From NCBI RefSeq assembly GCF_000220505.1, contig NZ_AFPJ01000008.1, positions 42,618 through 106,617 of the forward strand: DNA of 64,000 bases. Direction: 5' to 3'. The notes beneath the pieces were generated by a model. That model searched no databases. It was not told the origin of the DNA and worked only from the letters and a program-made list of their open reading frames with translations. The translations under genes and the position numbers were made by a program. This DNA comes from Microbulbifer agarilyticus S89 (lineage in GTDB: Bacteria > Pseudomonadota > Gammaproteobacteria > Pseudomonadales > Cellvibrionaceae). Below, in pieces: positions 60,596 through 64,000 of the stretch. Positions within the stretch are counted from its first letter, which is position 1; each line of letters begins with the position of its first letter.

Positions 60596-61600
60596 TTAGA
60601 CCGCAACCGGCTCCAGCAAAATCTCCTGGTGTTGTTCCGCGTTTAGACGAGGGCCGAACTGCGATACCACGGTGCCCGCGGCGCGATTGGCCAGCGTTGC
60701 TGCATCGGTGAAGTCGTGTCCATGGGTGATCGCGTAGAGAAACGCTCCCGCAAACATGTCTCCGGCGCCATTGGTATCGACCGCTTTCACCGGGCTGGAG
60801 GCAACTTTTACCGCTTCGTTGCCATCAAACACGAGCGCGCCCTCGGCGCCCAAGGTAATGGCAAAGCAATTGGCATATTGCTTGAGCTGTTTCGCCGCTG
60901 CGTCTAGAGAGTCCGCCTTGGTAAAGGCGGCGGCTTCGTCTTGGTTACAGAAGAGCAGGTCGACGCCCTCACCAATCATTTCAAGCAGTCCTTCATGGAA
61001 GTACTGCACGATACCCGGGTCGGACAGGCTGATGGCCACTTTAGTGCCGTTGGCTTTCGCGATTCGGCTAGCCTCGATGGCTGCAGCGCGCCCGGTTGGG
61101 GAGGTCACCAGGTAACCCTCCAGGTAGAGGTAATCTGCAGCTGCAATCGCCTCTGGGTGCAATTCTACGGAAGAAAGCGTCTCACTGATACCCAGGTAGG
61201 TCACCATGGTGCGTTCCGCATCCGGGGTAATCATTACCAGGCATTTCCCGGTGTCGCCGGACTCCCGCTGGAGGGTGCGGTGATAGTCGACACCGGCAGA
61301 GTCCAGGTCGTTGAGATAGAAATCGCCATTGTCGTCGGCCGCAACTTTGCAGCTGTAAAAGGTGTTGCTGCCAAAGTAGCTGGCGGCGATCACGGTATTT
61401 GCTGCGGAGCCGCCACTGGCGCGCTTCGCGGCGATCAAGTGATCTTCCAACTGGCCGAGCAGTTGCTGTTGCTGTTCGCGATCTGCCAGTGTCATCAGGC
61501 CTTTCTCAAGCTTGAGCGTCTGCAGATCTTGATCGGATACTTCAATTTCCGTATCGACCAGGGCTGCGCCCAGTCCATACACATGATACTTATTCATCAT
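60596..61600 (-). CDS. PfkB family sugar kinase, probably adenosine kinase
   Basis: A 334-residue PfkB kinase. The anion-hole motif reads VDTNGAGDMFAGAFLYA, and an N-terminal GLGAALVDTEIEV and ASGGSAANTVIAA are typical of adenosine kinases. It would phosphorylate the adenosine released by AhcY to AMP, which explains its place next to metK and ahcY. Start overlaps the end of the upstream gene by 11 bases. A related sugar or nucleoside substrate cannot be excluded. Confidence 0.88.
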   Translation of the reverse strand: MMNKYHVYGLGAALVDTEIEVSDQDLQTLKLEKGLMTLADREQQQQLLGQLEDHLIAAKRASGGSAANTVIAASYFGSNTFYSCKVAADDNGDFYLNDLDSAGVDYHRTLQRESGDTGKCLVMITPDAERTMVTYLGISETLSSVELHPEAIAAADYLYLEGYLVTSPTGRAAAIEASRIAKANGTKVAISLSDPGIVQYFHEGLLEMIGEGVDLLFCNQDEAAAFTKADSLDAAAKQLKQYANCFAITLGAEGALVFDGNEAVKVASSPVKAVDTNGAGDMFAGAFLYAITHGHDFTDAATLANRAAGTVVSQFGPRLNAEQHQEILLEPVAV

Positions 61601-62240
61601 CTTTACTCATCATACTTACCCATTTATTTCTCTCTTCTACTGTGCGTAGCGTTCGCACGGCAGGGTGGTTTTCGGTTACGAGCTTGATGTAGCAGTGCCC
61701 GGCGAAGCGCTCGGGAACATCCAGTGGTGTTTCGATGGCTGGTAACAACCAAGAGTTTTCGTCGCACACCATTGGGCTGCACAGCCACTCGGGGCCGCTG
61801 GATTGAATGGCAGACTTTACATTGGGTAATTCGACGGCCCCAAGCAGGGTAGTCTGCAGCTCTGCCAGCGGTAACGCTGGCTTCTCCCGCGGAAGGTCAT
61901 AAGCGGCTGCCAGGGCCACCCCTGACTTAAATTTTACCCAAAGCTCGCCATTAGGGTGACCGTCATTACCGAGGCATTCCAACGCATGGATTTCAATCAC
62001 GCCGTCGTTGAAAGACGGTTTAGATAGAATAAACGCGGTGTAGCTTTCCGGGGTGTGCTGAGGAATAGGGAGTTGCTGTTGAAAGCAATTATTCAGGTTG
62101 TCTAATACTGCAGGATCAGCTGCATCTCTGTAGCAGTGAACCCGGATGCTCTCCATCACCTCCGGGTCCACTGATATAGCAGGGTTCAGTTGCAGCTGCA
62201 GTTGCCGAACCAGCTCCTCAAGGGTATTTCGGGTTCCCAC
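61590..62240 (-). CDS. Unknown protein coupled to a short MetE-type synthase
   Basis: 216 residues from GTG 62240, preceded by GGAGG five bases away; the frame is open to 62396 but that part lies inside the synthase gene. Its C-terminal half has FNDGVIEIHALECLG and GELWVKFKSGVALAAAYDLP. I do not recognise a family. It starts 13 bases after the end of the MetE-core gene and overlaps the kinase gene, so it could be a partner of the synthase, by analogy with MesX or MesB proteins that short methionine synthases need. This is a hypothesis. Confidence 0.6.
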   Translation of the reverse strand: MGTRNTLEELVRQLQLQLNPAISVDPEVMESIRVHCYRDAADPAVLDNLNNCFQQQLPIPQHTPESYTAFILSKPSFNDGVIEIHALECLGNDGHPNGELWVKFKSGVALAAAYDLPREKPALPLAELQTTLLGAVELPNVKSAIQSSGPEWLCSPMVCDENSWLLPAIETPLDVPERFAGHCYIKLVTENHPAVRTLRTVEERNKWVSMMSKDDE

Positions 62241-62253
62241 AATTCCTCCAATA

Positions 62254-63366
62254 TCAACCAAACTGGTTTCGGAGGGAGCTTGCAGCAAGACACATGGATT
62301 GGATTTTGCGGAAGGCATAGTCGCGCTCGAGGAACCACATACCGCAATCCGGTGCCAGGCTGATACGCTCTTTCGGGATGACTTCCATCGCATCAATGAT
62401 CATCTTGCGGATGGATTCCACTTCCTCCACCTGGCCTTGTGGGTCCAGATTAAGAACACCGATGGCAACCAACTTGTTACCAACAGACTGCAGGAAGTCT
62501 GGGGTATGGCCGGGTTGTGCATATTCTGTATGGACGGCATCGATGTCGGACTCGGCAACCAGCGATACCGCTTTCGGATAAATAGGGCTGGGTTCTTTGA
62601 GTGCGATATTCTTTGAGTAGCCGTAGCAAACGTGCACAGAGGTGAGACAGTCTACGCCGCGAACCATGCGGTTGATGGCTTCAACGGCAAAGTCCTGGCA
62701 CTGGCTGTAACGGAAGTGCACCTCCGGCTCGTCGATCTGGATCAGGTCTACACCGGCCGCGGCCAGTGCCTTCAGTTCCTGATTCAGCGCATCGGCAATC
62801 GCAAAGCACAAAGCCGCCTGATCTGGGTACACGCCTGCATCTACCAGTCGGTAGGAGAGGGTAACAGGACCAATCACGGTGATTTTGCTGCGGTTTGCGG
62901 CATAGCGCTTCAGGAATGGAATGTCGCTGACAACCATCGGGCCAGGCCACTGGATTTTCTCCCGCACTGCGGGGAACAAAACCTTGTGGGTCTGCTTTGG
63001 TGCTTCTTCTTTTTTCAGATCGGCACCGACATTGGTGGCCTTCTGCTTCATTTTCAGATATTCGGTAATATCATTGTGGAAGTTGGTAAATTCTTCCGGG
63101 TTTTCCTGGTCGATACCTTTCAGGCCGTAGAAGTGGCCGCTGAAGGTTTGTCGGCGTACTTCACCGTCGGTGGCGAATGTCATGCCGGCCATGTTTTGAT
63201 CGTAGACGGCCAGGCGCACAGCATCATCGATTGCTTCAGGAAGTAGATCTTGTTCTACGTTCCACCAGGTGCCTTCTTTCTGGTAAACCTTGTTATGGTC
63301 TGCGAGCCAGCGGGGTTTTACATAGCTGCCCACGAGCTGCGTTGGAAACAGGTCTGTCTTCCACAT
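62254..63366 (-). CDS. Cobalamin-independent methionine synthase, core domain only
   Basis: A 370-residue protein equal to the C-terminal catalytic half of MetE. The zinc ligands can be seen: His and Cys in SVHVCYGYSK, a Glu in HTEYAQPGH and Cys in APDCGMWFL. GVDLIQIDEPEVHF is the homocysteine-binding region. It lacks the N-terminal duplicated MetE domain, as in MesD-type core synthases, which use a partner and possibly a methyl donor other than methyltetrahydrofolate. It would regenerate methionine in the SAM cycle next to metK and ahcY. Confidence 0.88.
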   Translation of the reverse strand: MWKTDLFPTQLVGSYVKPRWLADHNKVYQKEGTWWNVEQDLLPEAIDDAVRLAVYDQNMAGMTFATDGEVRRQTFSGHFYGLKGIDQENPEEFTNFHNDITEYLKMKQKATNVGADLKKEEAPKQTHKVLFPAVREKIQWPGPMVVSDIPFLKRYAANRSKITVIGPVTLSYRLVDAGVYPDQAALCFAIADALNQELKALAAAGVDLIQIDEPEVHFRYSQCQDFAVEAINRMVRGVDCLTSVHVCYGYSKNIALKEPSPIYPKAVSLVAESDIDAVHTEYAQPGHTPDFLQSVGNKLVAIGVLNLDPQGQVEEVESIRKMIIDAMEVIPKERISLAPDCGMWFLERDYAFRKIQSMCLAASSLRNQFG

Positions 63367-63497
63367 ATCTCAATACCTCAACCGAACGTGACTGTTTTCA
63401 GTCACGTTTGTGATTATTCGTTGTTATTTCTTACGCGGTCTTAACGGTAAATGGAGCGAACCTGGTGGATCTGCTCCATCACCTTGGTGCCAGGATT

Positions 63498-63737
63498 TCA
63501 GTCTGCGCTGTTAACGAAGCGGTCGTGCTCCGAAATGGTGGGTAGCTCGCTTGCCGCAACGCCTTGCCATTTGTCGCCTTCTTCCGGAAGCATCACCGGG
63601 ATACCTTCAACCATCGGATACTGGCGGCCACAGTCGCCGCAGCACAGCCAATCACTTTTCACTTCAGACAGGAGGCCCTTGTTTTCAGCGGTACAGTGAG
63701 GGCAGCGGAGAATGTCCAGGTAATCTTGAATGTTCAT
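63498..63737 (-). CDS. Trm112 family zinc-ribbon protein
   Basis: A 79-residue Trm112-like protein with LRCPHCTAEN and WLCCGDCGRQYPMVEGIPVM, the two cysteine pairs that bind zinc. Such proteins activate partner methyltransferases or act as small zinc-ribbon proteins. It is separated from the MetE-core gene by about 130 bases. Its partner is not evident. Confidence 0.88.
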   Translation of the reverse strand: MNIQDYLDILRCPHCTAENKGLLSEVKSDWLCCGDCGRQYPMVEGIPVMLPEEGDKWQGVAASELPTISEHDRFVNSAD

Positions 63738-63774
63738 TATGTCTCTCCCGTTTTTGGGTATTACTTATTCGGTG

Positions 63775-63999
63775 TTATTTGGTAGTTGGTTGTAAGTCGG
63801 CCGTAATCGGAGCATCAGGTTCTTGTTCTGCTGCTTCGTTGAGGCCTTCGATGGTGACATTGCGTACAACCAGGTAGCTAAAGACAACCATCAGTGCCTG
63901 CAAGACAAAGATGAGAGCGAAAGCAATATTGGCGGTCAGTACTTGGCTTTCTACCAGCAGGGAATACAGGCAGCCACTGACGGTAAAGGAAAGGAACAA
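63775..63999 (-). CDS. Membrane protein, partial (runs off the window)
   Basis: The reading frame is open to the right edge of the window, so the true start is outside. About 74 residues are visible: hydrophobic VSGCLYSLLVESQVLTANIA and FALIFVLQALMVVFSYLVV look like two membrane helices, followed by an acidic hydrophilic tail (EGLNEAAEQEPDAPITADLQ). Probably the C-terminus of a transporter or small membrane protein; no family assigned. Confidence 0.6.
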   Translation of the reverse strand: MFLSFTVSGCLYSLLVESQVLTANIAFALIFVLQALMVVFSYLVVRNVTIEGLNEAAEQEPDAPITADLQPTTK

Positions 64000-64000
64000 A

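Overview
The window looks like part of the chromosome of a marine-type gammaproteobacterium, perhaps near Cellvibrionales/Microbulbifer. This rests on moderate-to-high GC, gammaproteobacterial metK, ahcY and sodium-symporter genes, and a typical TonB-dependent receptor. No rRNA, tRNA, CRISPR array, insertion sequence or phage gene was seen. Nearly all of positions 1-52.7 kb is one dense catabolic region, and the right end holds the S-adenosylmethionine cycle.

Layout. 2-5063 (+): MmgE/PrpD protein (5' partial), PaaK-like CoA ligase, amidase, enoyl-CoA hydratase. 5107-7555 (-): small unknown protein, methyltransferase, Crp/Fnr regulator. 7628-9942: divergent CaiB CoA-transferase and HMG-CoA-lyase-like genes. 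10038-13854 (-): flavin reductase, duplicated beta-rich protein, rubredoxin/rubredoxin-reductase fusion, lipocalin-like protein. 14034-16010 (+): an SDR resembling plant chlorophyll b reductase and a secreted alpha/beta hydrolase. 16164-31141: divergent MFS gene and a long (+) operon (tandem nitrilase, RCC-reductase-like protein, acyl-CoA-dehydrogenase-fold enzyme, ALDH, alpha/beta hydrolase, isochorismatase-fold amidase, FAD monooxygenase, two AMDase/maleate-isomerase-fold proteins, MFS, CoA transferase, HMG-CoA-lyase-like). 31247-39889: a second set with ALDH, ICL/PEP-mutase lyase, second RCC-reductase-like protein, MFS, second tandem nitrilase and a GntR/HutC regulator. 39960-42604 (-): two NodB/PuuE-fold hydrolases and an isochorismatase-fold amidase. 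44419-52728 (+): HapK/REDY-like protein, SDR, third NodB hydrolase, CitE-like lyase, MaoC hydratase, acyl-CoA dehydrogenase, two CoA transferases, Rieske oxygenase. 52907-63999: sodium symporter, metK, ahcY, TonB receptor, adenosine kinase, short MetE-type synthase, Trm112.

Main interpretation (inference). The set combines relatives of plant chlorophyll-breakdown enzymes (an NYC1/NOL-like SDR, a Rieske oxygenase, two red-chlorophyll-catabolite-reductase-like proteins) with enzymes suited to maleimides, which are known oxidative fragments of chlorophylls and bilins. The NodB/PuuE fold includes cyclic imide hydrolases, and the isochorismatase, nitrilase and amidase families could remove the ring nitrogen. 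The maleate-isomerase/AMDase fold, CoA transferases, MaoC hydratase, CitE-like lyase, HMG-CoA-lyase-like proteins and ICL/PEP-mutase lyase could then convert substituted maleates to central metabolites. Many functions occur in two to four copies, which would suit four differently substituted pyrrole rings. I propose a bacterial chlorophyll or other tetrapyrrole catabolic region; the substrate is not proven.

Regulation. An AT-rich 16-bp inverted repeat, approximately GTTATATTGAYATAAC, recurs upstream of most transcription units from 7.6 to 44.4 kb and also upstream of the TonB receptor at 57.7 kb. This suggests one regulon including outer-membrane uptake. The GntR/HutC protein at 39107-39889, which has a related palindrome at its own promoter, is the best candidate regulator.
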